From NCBI GenBank assembly GCA_051418075.1, contig JBPRGG010000159.1, positions 1-17,013 of the forward strand: a DNA stretch of 17,013 nt, given 5' to 3'. The notes under the pieces were generated by a model that saw only the letters and a program-made list of their open reading frames with translations, ran no database searches and was not told the origin of the DNA. The position numbers and the translations under genes were made by a program. Origin of the DNA: JBPRGG01 sp051418075. Its GTDB lineage: Bacteria > Bacteroidota > Bacteroidia > Cytophagales > Cyclobacteriaceae. Positions 1-6,665 of the stretch are shown here, in pieces (position 1 is the first letter of the stretch; every line of letters starts with the position of its first letter).

Positions 1-869
1 ACCCATACTTTTAATACATGAATTTTTGCCTTCACCCATCCTTTGGTGCCTTTGCGAAGTTTTACTTCTTTAAAGTCTTTATTCCTTAGACCCTCCAAAT
101 ATTGCTGCACCTCCACAGGGCTTTGTTCAGATTTCGACCTGGTTGCTCTACGGCCTCTTTTGCCAGAAGATTCCGGAACATATGGTTTTGGATCGGCCAG
201 AAATACCTGCTGATCTTTATGTACATCCACTACAAAATCCTTACCCATTTGGTCAATGGCCCTGCAAAACTGATAGCTTTGCCCGTAAAGACTGTCGGCA
301 TTGATCCAGCCAAACTCTACCCCAGCATCAATACTTTCACCAATCATATCCAGGGCCAATTCAATCTTAGTCTTCTCAACAATGGCTTCCCGGGGAATGC
401 CTGCTTTTTTACATCTTTGGGGGGCATTAATCCAGTCTTTGGGCAAAAATAAACGGCAATTAATCAGACCTACCTGATTGCCACAACTCAAGGAAGCATA
501 TACTCCGGTTTGGCTATTCTCGACCTTGCCCAAATTACCATTATATTGAGCAGATACACCTACAGAATGCTTACCAGACTTACGAAATGAACTTTCATCG
601 ATAGCCAATGCCTGGTTACGATAATCTCCAAATCTTCGGTTAGCCTTTTTACTTACGTGTTGCATTACTTGCTGAGCCGACCAGGGAGAATCACTTAAAA
701 AATGGTGTTGGCTTTGATAAATCTGATCAGTTTTCTCACTCATTCGTTCAATATTACGCTTATCTCTTTCGGTAACAAATAGTGATTCCTGATAAGCAAG
801 AACTTTATCCATGAGATTGTGAATGTGAATTTTGTAAAACCTCTGATAGTCAGATAGATACGAAGACAA
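1..869 (-). CDS. IS701-family DDE transposase, 3' end cut by window edge
   Basis: This is a DDE-superfamily (DDE_5/IS701-like) transposase that would cut and paste its own insertion sequence. Read from the minus strand, the frame is open from base 956 to the left edge. It contains the typical IS701 block AIDESSFRKSGKHSVGVSAQ with the first catalytic Asp, then LGKVENSQTGVYASL, LFLPKDWINAPQRCKKAGIP, WINADSLYG with the second Asp, and LRKGTKGWVKAKIHVLKVW. The third acidic residue and C-terminus lie beyond base 1. The only in-frame ATG (812) falls inside the conserved N-terminal helix region (YLSDYQRFYKIHIHNLMDKV), so I chose the TTG at 869, which has GAAAGGG just upstream; the true start could be further upstream. 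Whether the element is intact cannot be judged. Confidence 0.85.
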   Translation of the reverse strand, partial: MSSYLSDYQRFYKIHIHNLMDKVLAYQESLFVTERDKRNIERMSEKTDQIYQSQHHFLSDSPWSAQQVMQHVSKKANRRFGDYRNQALAIDESSFRKSGKHSVGVSAQYNGNLGKVENSQTGVYASLSCGNQVGLINCRLFLPKDWINAPQRCKKAGIPREAIVEKTKIELALDMIGESIDAGVEFGWINADSLYGQSYQFCRAIDQMGKDFVVDVHKDQQVFLADPKPYVPESSGKRGRRATRSKSEQSPVEVQQYLEGLRNKDFKEVKLRKGTKGWVKAKIHVLKVW

Positions 870-934
870 GTAGCCCTTTCGGACTACCCTAAAAGTTTCA
901 TAATGTGCAGATTTTGATTTTTTTGCTTTGAAAA

Positions 935-985
935 AGCCGTCTAATTCACTTTTTTTCTAAATGTAAGGATAGAATTATGACGGCT
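935..985. repeat. Inverted repeat upstream of the transposase
   Basis: AGCCGTCTAATTC at 935-947 is complementary to GAATTATGACGGCT at 972-985, with a single one-base bulge. The 24-base spacer contains a run of seven T on the plus strand. It lies at the 5' side of the transposase frame, where IS elements often carry hairpins or terminal inverted repeats. Confidence 0.5.
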
Positions 986-1069
986 ACCATTAACATAAAT
1001 ATACAAAAAAAATATATATATTTAACTGAAATTCAGTACTTTATGATTGACAAAGTAGAATTATGATAC

Positions 1070-2260
1070 CTAATACAAAAAACCAAATAACCAGATAGGA
1101 ACTTTATTCTCGCCTCCTGTTTCAATATCATCAGATGCAATCAAATAATTATCCAAATGTTTTACCTGTGAAGAATTTTTACTTCTACCTCCAACCTCTA
1201 TAGTTATCTCATCAATTGTGAAATCTCCTGTGTTTGCAGAATCGACCCCAATACCTGCATTGAGCAATTGATTCAACACAAATGTTTCCCTGACATTTCC
1301 AATATCAGGCCTTTCTTTAAGTGCAAAGGCAAGGTTTGTATTTTCCAAATAAATTTTATCAGGTTTTTGTAAAGTTGAGACTCCTTTACCTTCTAAACTT
1401 AATGTATTTAACAACCTGGCATCTCTTAATTGATAAATATATTGATAGACGCTGTCGCGACTTAACTCCAATTTTCTTGCAAGCGCGGCTATATTTGGTT
1501 TAAAAGGAGAAGACTCAGCAATTACACCCAATAGTCTTTTAACCTTATTCGCTGTCCCTGAATTATATGAAGCAATATATGCCAAATCAGTTTCTACAAT
1601 TGTATTAATTACCTGATTTAGTTTCATCTTATAAGTATCCTCCCCTTCAATAATAATAGGCAAATAACCAACTTTTAAATACTTACGAAATGCTGGCAAT
1701 GGTCGAAATCCTTCAGTAGTCATCCGGCTTAATCCTCGGTGGTTTTCAATAATATCTTCAATTCTAATCGCCTCAAAATTTTTCCCATAAATAAATTGTA
1801 AAAATTCCCGAAATGACAATCCTGCCAGCATATAACTTACAGCTCTTCTACTCAAATCAGCCTCGCCCCTATATATATCCAATGCAGAAGAAGCAGAAAA
1901 AACAATTTGCATATCTGGTAGTCCATCGTAAATATTCTTCAACTCAATCGACCAATTTTGATACTTATGCACTTCATCAATGAACAATATTTTTCCACCC
2001 TGTTTATACCAATCATTAGCAGTATCCAATAAAGTATGATTGTAAAACCAAGTATGATCAGCGGTGATGTACAGGGCAGTTGATGGCAATCCCAGATCAT
2101 ATTTCAGATACTGTAGCATTAATGTAGTTTTTCCAGCTCCCCGAGGACCTTTAATGCCTACCATACGCTGGTTCCAATTAATCTGCTGATGCAAATATCT
2201 TCTTAAGTCATTATTTACTGAGCGTAAGATATTTTCCTGAAACTCGAACAGTGTATCCAT
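1070..2260 (-). CDS. AAA family ATPase with DUF4143 region
   Basis: The 396-residue protein belongs to the AAA_14/DUF4143 group of bacterial and archaeal ATPases, common accessory genes of unknown biological role. Visible motifs are Walker A GPRGAGKT (38-45), Walker B ILFIDEVH (91-98), a sensor-like FSASSA (121-126) and paired arginines (138-139) that could act as the finger. The middle (about 190-330) is the DUF4143 helical part, with a winged-helix-like stretch around LELSRDSVYQYIYQLRDARL. The C-terminus has DFTIDEITIEVGGRSK, resembling the PD-(D/E)xK-like core reported for DUF4143, though nuclease activity is inference. The ATG at 2260 follows a TAnnTTTG promoter overlapped by a palindrome, which suggests autoregulation. 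It appears full length and monocistronic. Confidence 0.9.
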   Translation of the reverse strand: MDTLFEFQENILRSVNNDLRRYLHQQINWNQRMVGIKGPRGAGKTTLMLQYLKYDLGLPSTALYITADHTWFYNHTLLDTANDWYKQGGKILFIDEVHKYQNWSIELKNIYDGLPDMQIVFSASSALDIYRGEADLSRRAVSYMLAGLSFREFLQFIYGKNFEAIRIEDIIENHRGLSRMTTEGFRPLPAFRKYLKVGYLPIIIEGEDTYKMKLNQVINTIVETDLAYIASYNSGTANKVKRLLGVIAESSPFKPNIAALARKLELSRDSVYQYIYQLRDARLLNTLSLEGKGVSTLQKPDKIYLENTNLAFALKERPDIGNVRETFVLNQLLNAGIGVDSANTGDFTIDEITIEVGGRSKNSSQVKHLDNYLIASDDIETGGENKVPIWLFGFLY

Positions 2261-2265
2261 ATTTC

Positions 2266-2327
2266 TGTCGATTTAACAAGACAAATATAGTATAAAAATG
2301 TCGAATAAAATCGACATATATATACTA
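2266..2327. promoter_or_regulatory. Putative operator: 17-bp inverted repeat plus a third half-site
   Basis: The arms at 2288-2304 and 2311-2327 match in 15 of 17 positions around a 6-base loop. The core of each arm is TGTCGA/TCGACA. A further TGTCGA copy lies at 2266-2271, 33 bases from the copy in the left arm, just before the start codon. The sites overlap the -7 box, which fits a repressor operator. The binding protein is unknown; the ATPase with its winged-helix-like region is a candidate. Confidence 0.5.
2282..2289 (-). promoter_or_regulatory. Bacteroidota-type -7 promoter box of the AAA ATPase gene
   Basis: The minus strand reads TATATTTG, an exact match to the Bacteroidota -7 consensus TAnnTTTG, 21 bases upstream of the ATG. 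No clear -33 TTTG is seen; that region is occupied by the palindrome at 2288-2327. Confidence 0.5.
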
Positions 2328-2571
2328 TAATTAGATTATAAATATAACTATCCCAAATCTGGTGGGGAAGTCCCAGAGTTAGTTGAAATTAAATATCCAA
2401 TGATATTTATGATCTTACAATGTTTGATTTATGGATATTTGGCTTTATTTTTAACCATAATAAGAAGTGCAAATACATTAATAATAAAAACTATTCTAAA
2501 TACACCAATACCATATTATTATTCTTCCGTTTTATTATTAAATGCTTTACTATTTTTAATTAAAAGACATT
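2328..2571. other. AT-rich spacer between the ATPase gene and the toxin-antitoxin pair
   Basis: No convincing gene is seen. A small GC-rich hairpin (TCTGG at 2358-2362 with CCAGA at 2373-2377) stands out from the AT-rich surroundings. An open frame at 2400-2609 is a low-complexity, Ile/Leu/Tyr-rich translation that overlaps the antitoxin start, and I do not regard it as a gene. Confidence 0.4.
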
Positions 2572-2799
2572 ATGAATACCATTACCATAAACTTACCGGA
2601 AAACATTAATTTAACACCTTTTGAAATACAAATGCATTTAGCCATCAAGTTGTATGAAACAGGTAAATTAAGCTTAGGTCAGGCCGCCGAAATAGCAGGT
2701 ATCTCAAAAAGGACATTTATTGAACTTTTGGGGAAATATGGTGCATCTGTATTCGGATATGATTTTGATGAACTGGAGGAAGATTTGAAAAATGTATAA
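2572..2799 (+). CDS. UPF0175 family antitoxin
   Basis: This 75-residue protein is a UPF0175 family member, found next to DUF3368/PIN-like proteins and generally regarded as the antitoxin of such pairs. It has a short N-terminal beta strand (TITINLP) and a helix with AIKLYETGKLSLGQAAEIAG (about 27-46). A helix-turn-helix-like ISKRTFIELLGKYG follows, with an acidic C-terminal tail (DELEEDLKNV) that may contact the toxin. Its last 8 bases overlap the start of the toxin gene, consistent with translational coupling. By family analogy it would also bind DNA and repress the pair; no operator was identified. Confidence 0.88.
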   Translation: MNTITINLPENINLTPFEIQMHLAIKLYETGKLSLGQAAEIAGISKRTFIELLGKYGASVFGYDFDELEEDLKNV

Positions 2800-3244
2800 T
2801 CTGGTTATTGCCGATACAAGTTGTTTGATTGTACTAAAAAAAATCAAACGATTAGATTTGCTAAAAGCTATTTTTACCAAAGTAATTATTACTCCGGAAA
2901 TCAAAGATGAATTTACTGAGCCTTTACCCGATTGGATTGAGGTATTTGAGGTTTCTGAATCTTCCCATAAAAGATTTTTACAACTTGAACTTGGAAAAGG
3001 AGAAGCCAGTGCCATTGCATTAGGCTTGATGAATAAGAAATCTCTTTTGTTGTTAGATGATCGAAAAGCGAGAATTATAGCCAAAAAACTTAATCTCCAG
3101 GTATTAGGAACTTTAGGTGTTTTAATAAAAGCCAAAGAAAATAAATTGATTCTATCTTTAAAAGAAGAAATTTATAAATTGAAGGAAGTTGATTTCAGGA
3201 TGTCAGAAGATTTGATTCAAAAAATCCTCAGTAATTATGAATAA
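2792..3244 (+). CDS. DUF3368 domain PIN-like toxin (putative RNase)
   Basis: The 150-residue protein is a DUF3368 member, a divergent PIN-fold family expected to be an RNA-cutting toxin partnered with UPF0175. The acidic residues of the PIN active site are recognisable: D8 in VIADTSCLIVL, E40 in TPEIKDEF, E71 in GKGEASAIALG and D89/D90 in LLLLDDRKAR. GTLGVL (106-111) is also typical of the family. The length is normal and no residue is missing, so it may be active. The start ATG overlaps the antitoxin stop region by 8 bases. RNase activity is inferred from the fold. Confidence 0.88.
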   Translation: MYNLVIADTSCLIVLKKIKRLDLLKAIFTKVIITPEIKDEFTEPLPDWIEVFEVSESSHKRFLQLELGKGEASAIALGLMNKKSLLLLDDRKARIIAKKLNLQVLGTLGVLIKAKENKLILSLKEEIYKLKEVDFRMSEDLIQKILSNYE

Positions 3245-3289
3245 TTTCTCTCTGTTTATACCTTTGGGAGAGATCATTGGTGAAATTAT
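3241..3289 (+). terminator. Possible hairpin terminator after the toxin gene
   Basis: ATAATTTC (3241-3248), overlapping the toxin stop codon, is perfectly complementary to GAAATTAT (3282-3289). An inner CTCTC/GAGAG pairing (about 3248-3252 with 3268-3272) is also possible. There is only a short T stretch after it, so terminator function is tentative. Confidence 0.3.
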
Positions 3290-3367
3290 TTAGCCCCTCA
3301 TACTTGCAAAAGTATTTGTCCCTTCACTGTCCCCCTATAAATTAAATAGCTTGTAAATAGTTGATTA

Positions 3368-3462
3368 TAAGCACTTTAACCCGTCACTTTACTTCCTGTA
3401 TCGGAAAGTAATTACTTTTCTCTTACTTAGTTAAACCTTTCATTGTAAGCATTTTAACCCGT
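3368..3462 (+). repeat. Two copies of a 17-bp direct repeat
   Basis: TAAGCAYTTTAACCCGT occurs at 3368-3384 (Y=C) and 3446-3462 (Y=T), 16 of 17 bases identical and 78 bases apart, in a gene-free stretch (3290-3500). The function is unknown; they could be paired regulatory sites upstream of the broken metalloprotease gene or debris of a duplication. Confidence 0.45.
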
Positions 3463-3751
3463 TTTATTTCATACTGGAACAATTTACAATAAGTATTCAA
3501 ATGGCATCAAAATGATACCCGGTTAGAATACATCTTGAGCCTGATAAAAGAGACGATTACAAATATCCGCCTCTCCTTCCGTACGCCTTTGAAGGGTATA
3601 CCGTCTTTCTTTCCATCCATAAATAAATCTACCGGTATCGGGGTATTGGTATCTTCGGGTACGGGCACTCTTTAGTCTTTTGGCACATACGTCTTGCATA
3701 GTTACGATAATGCCCGCAATCAGATCTATGGAAAACGTAAGACGGTGAAGC

Positions 3752-4138
3752 ATGCTCGTATTAATTGAAAGCCATGATCGAACACCTGATGGAATAATGG
3801 CTTGGCCTTCCACATCTACTTGTTTAAGTATACAAAACCTAACTATAGCGGCCCATGAAATCATGCATACAGCCGGCCTCGGTCATACAATTACAGGGGC
3901 AGGAGAAGGTTGCTGGGAGGGGCCTACATTCACTGGAGGGGCCGATACTCAACCAGTGCCTTGCCACAGGCTGGATGGATGCCCCACTGGAAGGCTTGTG
4001 CAGATTCCTTTTGATATTGAAAACAACAGGTTGGTAAACAGAGCTTAAGATCTGATGTTTTATCGTGGTGGTAATGATCGTTGGCTAAGCCCTGAGTTAT
4101 GGGTAGAAGGCCGAATTATGATGGATTCTCGTTACTAA
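3752..4138 (+). pseudogene. Metzincin-type zinc metalloprotease, catalytic part, broken by stops
   Basis: The frame starting at 3752 encodes a metzincin active site, AAHEIMHTAGLGHT, fitting HExxHxxGxxH (H35, E36, H39, G42, H45 from this start). A TAA at 4046-4048 ends it, but the same frame continues with DLMFYRGGNDRWLSPELW, which resembles the Met-turn segment seen downstream of the zinc motif in this type of protease (DLM..Y....W.SP). A second TAA follows at 4136-4138. A TGA at 3746-3748 lies just before the first ATG, and coding-like peptides in other frames extend back to about 3500, so the N-terminal part is probably frameshifted too. The next frame, at 4154, is in the same phase. I read this as the remains of a secreted protease. 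Sequencing errors are the alternative. Confidence 0.6.
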
Positions 4139-4153
4139 TTAAAGTTAAAAAAA

Positions 4154-5035
4154 ATGAGCACTTATATATTTATAGAAGGTTTGTTGAGCGAAACCGGTAC
4201 ATTTAAGGTGTTCCGCGCATTTGAAACCCAAAAGGCACATATACCAACAACCACTAATGTCGAAGAAGATAATTTTACCCTGAGGCTCACGGATGATCAG
4301 GATGTAGAGCTATTTGTCGAAAAGCTTCCCGTAGTTTTTAATTATGGTTGTCATGAGGGCTCGAAAGTTATCAGCTCTGCAGCTATTCGGTCAGCTATTC
4401 CACTGGTTAAAGGCGCTACAAAACTGACAGTGTATTACCAGGGAAAGGAGGTTTATTCTGCTCCCATTGGTAGATCAAGCCCAAAATTATCGGGTTTAAA
4501 GGTGAAAGTATCCAAGAATCTGGCTACAATAAATTATGAATCGGATGCACAAGCTCTCGAAATTCGAGTTTTTGCCCGGCTTGAAGATAAGCGTTTACTC
4601 AGGCCTACACTGAAACAGGATAATAAGCATATAATAGTTGATTTAAATAGTTTAAGCGGGCAAGGAGAAGTAACATTGGTGGTTGAAGGAACAAAAGCGC
4701 TTCGCACTACCCGAATAGAATCTGGTTCAATCAGCACTCCACCATCAAACGTGAAGGGTCTTATTATTGAGCCTGCCGACAAAAGCCAATGGCCTTATAA
4801 AAAACGTGGAAGTCTTATTGCATCTGTTTTTGATGAAAATGGACGTCAACTGAATTGGGATCAATCTGGACTAGTCTGGAAAATAAACAATGAACTTTTG
4901 AAAGGTGGAAAGCAAGTAGAAGCCTGGGCTCCGGATCAAGAAGGGAAATATCAGATTACGTTAGTAAAGAAGCACCAAAATGGACGAGAAGAAATACTGA
5001 GTGAAAGTAATGTAGAGGTTTTACCACCTACGTAA
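4154..5035 (+). CDS. Beta-sandwich-rich protein, probable C-terminal part of the broken metalloprotease
   Basis: The 293-residue product has no signal peptide, membrane segment or catalytic motif. It reads as three beta-rich units. Residues 1-115 form a strand-rich unit ending in a Pro. About 116-195 is an Ig/FnIII-like unit (KVSKNLATINYESDAQ followed by VTLVVEGTKALRTTRI). About 206-293 is a further Ig-like unit (GLIIEPADKSQWPY to SNVEVLPPT). This order, a zinc protease followed by such units, is what I expect of bacterial metzincins whose protease domain ends in a DLM-type Met-turn. The frame is in phase with 3752-4138 and separated by only 15 bases. Either it is the still-open 3' half of the pseudogene or it is re-initiated from the ATG at 4154 after an A-rich leader. 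An exported role without a signal sequence is doubtful. Confidence 0.6.
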   Translation: MSTYIFIEGLLSETGTFKVFRAFETQKAHIPTTTNVEEDNFTLRLTDDQDVELFVEKLPVVFNYGCHEGSKVISSAAIRSAIPLVKGATKLTVYYQGKEVYSAPIGRSSPKLSGLKVKVSKNLATINYESDAQALEIRVFARLEDKRLLRPTLKQDNKHIIVDLNSLSGQGEVTLVVEGTKALRTTRIESGSISTPPSNVKGLIIEPADKSQWPYKKRGSLIASVFDENGRQLNWDQSGLVWKINNELLKGGKQVEAWAPDQEGKYQITLVKKHQNGREEILSESNVEVLPPT

Positions 5036-5097
5036 GCACAAAAAGAATATGAAGTCTTGATGAAAGCCCTTAAAAAGGAGGGTTAGAGAGTGGTGGG

Positions 5098-5435
5098 CTA
5101 ACTTAGCAATAATAAAAGCATACCTTCATCATTCACTAATGAGAACTTGATCGCAGGATTTACGGAAACTCGTTAAGGAAAGATTCTCCGATAGAGATTT
5201 ATTCCTACTTCATTTGCAATTCTCATACCCACATCTGTACAATTATTTGTTTCTATGCTGCCCTAAAGGCAAACGGTCATTAATGAATAAACCGATAAAA
5301 ATTTACCATTTTACTGTCTCGGTTTCTACTTTTTATGATCCAAAAGGGTGAATATCTTTCTTTAGGCATTCCTACAGTTTGGGTGAGTTTTCCAAGGCTG
5401 GCATTTTCTGTACCGGGGGAGTTTAGCAAGAAATA
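5098..5435 (-). pseudogene. Eroded unknown gene with frameshifts
   Basis: Three minus-strand frames join into a coherent protein-like text. The first segment (5435 to about 5300) contains LNSPGTENASLGKL and VGMPKERYSPFWIIKSRNRD, and ends FYRF. A second frame continues with INDRLPLG (about 5300-5262). A third frame then gives TNNCTDVGMRIANEVGINL, with an internal TAA (5173-5175) and a final stop at 5098-5100. NNCTD followed by a helix recalls secreted or polymorphic-toxin-type domains with a catalytic Cys, but I cannot name the family. The frames are too broken for a functional gene. The call rests on reading frames only. Confidence 0.4.
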
Positions 5436-5646
5436 CTATAAAAGTGAATTATTTGTTCTGAGAAAGCACCAAAAAAATGTATAATTATTGATTCATGACA
5501 TTATCAGTCACTTTTCAAAGCCATTCATCAATTTTTAAATAACCCTTTTCAGGGGATAAAATAAATATAAAAAACCCTAAATCAAGGCGATAACACGGGG
5601 GAAGCATCCAGAGTATACCACATTATACCCCAAAACAGAATTGCCC
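5436..5646. other. Leader region before the aspartic protease gene
   Basis: No gene is seen here. There is a small hairpin with CCCT/AGGG arms at about 5542-5553, and two TATACC copies shortly before the next start codon. No clear TAnnTTTG promoter was found. Confidence 0.3.
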
Positions 5647-6633
5647 ATGAAGCTTTTTTACCGGATTTTATTTTACGCAACGATTATAACACTTTCATAT
5701 CAAGCTGTCTTTGCCGATACCTATGGATTTAATCTGACTGGAAGTAATCAGCACAAAGCCAACATTGTATTCAAAAAGATCAACAACCTGATTGTGATAC
5801 CAGTTTACATCAATCAACAGGAAAAGCCATTGAATTTTATTCTGGATACAGGCATCCGGTCTATGGTGCTTTTTAAAAAGAAGTACGCCAGACAGCTAAA
5901 TTTGGAATTTGAACGGGAAATCATGTTTTCAGGAGTGGGCGGTAATAATAAAGTCAGTGGTCTGGTTTCGAATAATGTGGTGGTAAACATCCCTGGTATA
6001 GAAGGAAAAGGAATCAGTATTGTGACCCTCCAGAAAGGTTTTAATGAATTGACAGACCTGAATATTCATGGGGCTATGGGATATCAGATTTTTTCCCGGT
6101 TTATAGTGGAAATCAATTACCATGCCAGTATAATTACCTTGTATGAAGCTGATTACTTTCTGGCAGAATCAAATTATACCAGCACAGACCTGATCCTTGA
6201 CGATACCCAACCATATGTTCAGGCTGCCATGAATTTTGAAGGTCAGCAAATTAAGGGCAAATTCCTGATAGATACCGGTTTTAATAGTCAGGTTCTGTTG
6301 TTTTTAAATGATGATCATCCTTTCAAGAACAACAAGTTAAGCTACTGCGATAATTATACAGGAGTGGGCCTGGCTGGCCGGGTTAAAGGATTAATTCATC
6401 AAAAGCTGGTCCTTGAATTAGGAGACTGGGCAGTAAGCGAAATAAATACCGTAATTCCCTATAAAAATTCCTTTGCTGATAAAAGCAGGTTGAAAGGACG
6501 GATGGGCATAATCGGGGGAGAGTTACTCAGCCGATTTTCCGTTATTATTGACTACATAAATGCTAAACTTTATTTTAAACCTCATCAGGGACTTTCTTCG
6601 GTGAAGCCCAGGTCATTGATCAGCCAAAGCTAA
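5647..6633 (+). CDS. Exported retropepsin-like aspartic protease
   Basis: From the ATG at 5647 the protein has 328 residues. It starts with a signal peptide (basic MKLFYR, hydrophobic core, cleavage probably after VFA at residue 23). Two aspartyl-protease half-domains follow, each with an Asp-Thr-Gly: ILDTGIRSMVLF (DTG 67-69) and LIDTGFNSQVLL (DTG 209-211). This is the internally duplicated arrangement of the Asp_protease_2/retropepsin-like family in Bacteroidota. Both catalytic aspartates are present, so it could be active in the periplasm; the substrate is unknown. The TTG six bases earlier is a weaker start because ATG-AAG begins the signal peptide properly. It stands alone and converges with the next gene. 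Confidence 0.88.
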   Translation: MKLFYRILFYATIITLSYQAVFADTYGFNLTGSNQHKANIVFKKINNLIVIPVYINQQEKPLNFILDTGIRSMVLFKKKYARQLNLEFEREIMFSGVGGNNKVSGLVSNNVVVNIPGIEGKGISIVTLQKGFNELTDLNIHGAMGYQIFSRFIVEINYHASIITLYEADYFLAESNYTSTDLILDDTQPYVQAAMNFEGQQIKGKFLIDTGFNSQVLLFLNDDHPFKNNKLSYCDNYTGVGLAGRVKGLIHQKLVLELGDWAVSEINTVIPYKNSFADKSRLKGRMGIIGGELLSRFSVIIDYINAKLYFKPHQGLSSVKPRSLISQS

Positions 6634-6665
6634 TTGATCAAAAATTCGATGCTGTAATCTTTGTA

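Larger units (their letters stand above)
1..985 (-). mobile_element. IS701-family insertion sequence, one end only
   Basis: The visible part of the element consists of the transposase gene and its upstream end. About 70 bases before the candidate start there is a bulged inverted repeat (935-947 against 972-985, AGCCGTC/TAATTC arms) that may be part of the element end or a hairpin limiting read-in transcription. The outer boundary, terminal repeats and target duplication cannot be fixed because the other end is outside the window; 985 is only an estimate. Confidence 0.5.

Noticed and set aside
102..452. Plus-strand open frame of 116 residues
   Set aside because: It lies antisense to the well-supported IS701 transposase frame and its translation has no recognisable features.
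2400..2609. Small hydrophobic plus-strand frame
   Set aside because: It is AT-driven, low complexity, overlaps the start of the UPF0175 gene, and no signal of a real gene was seen.
3523..3864. Minus-strand open frame of 113 residues over the metzincin region
   Set aside because: Its sequence is Arg/Ser-rich without motifs, whereas the plus strand there carries the HExxHxxGxxH motif.
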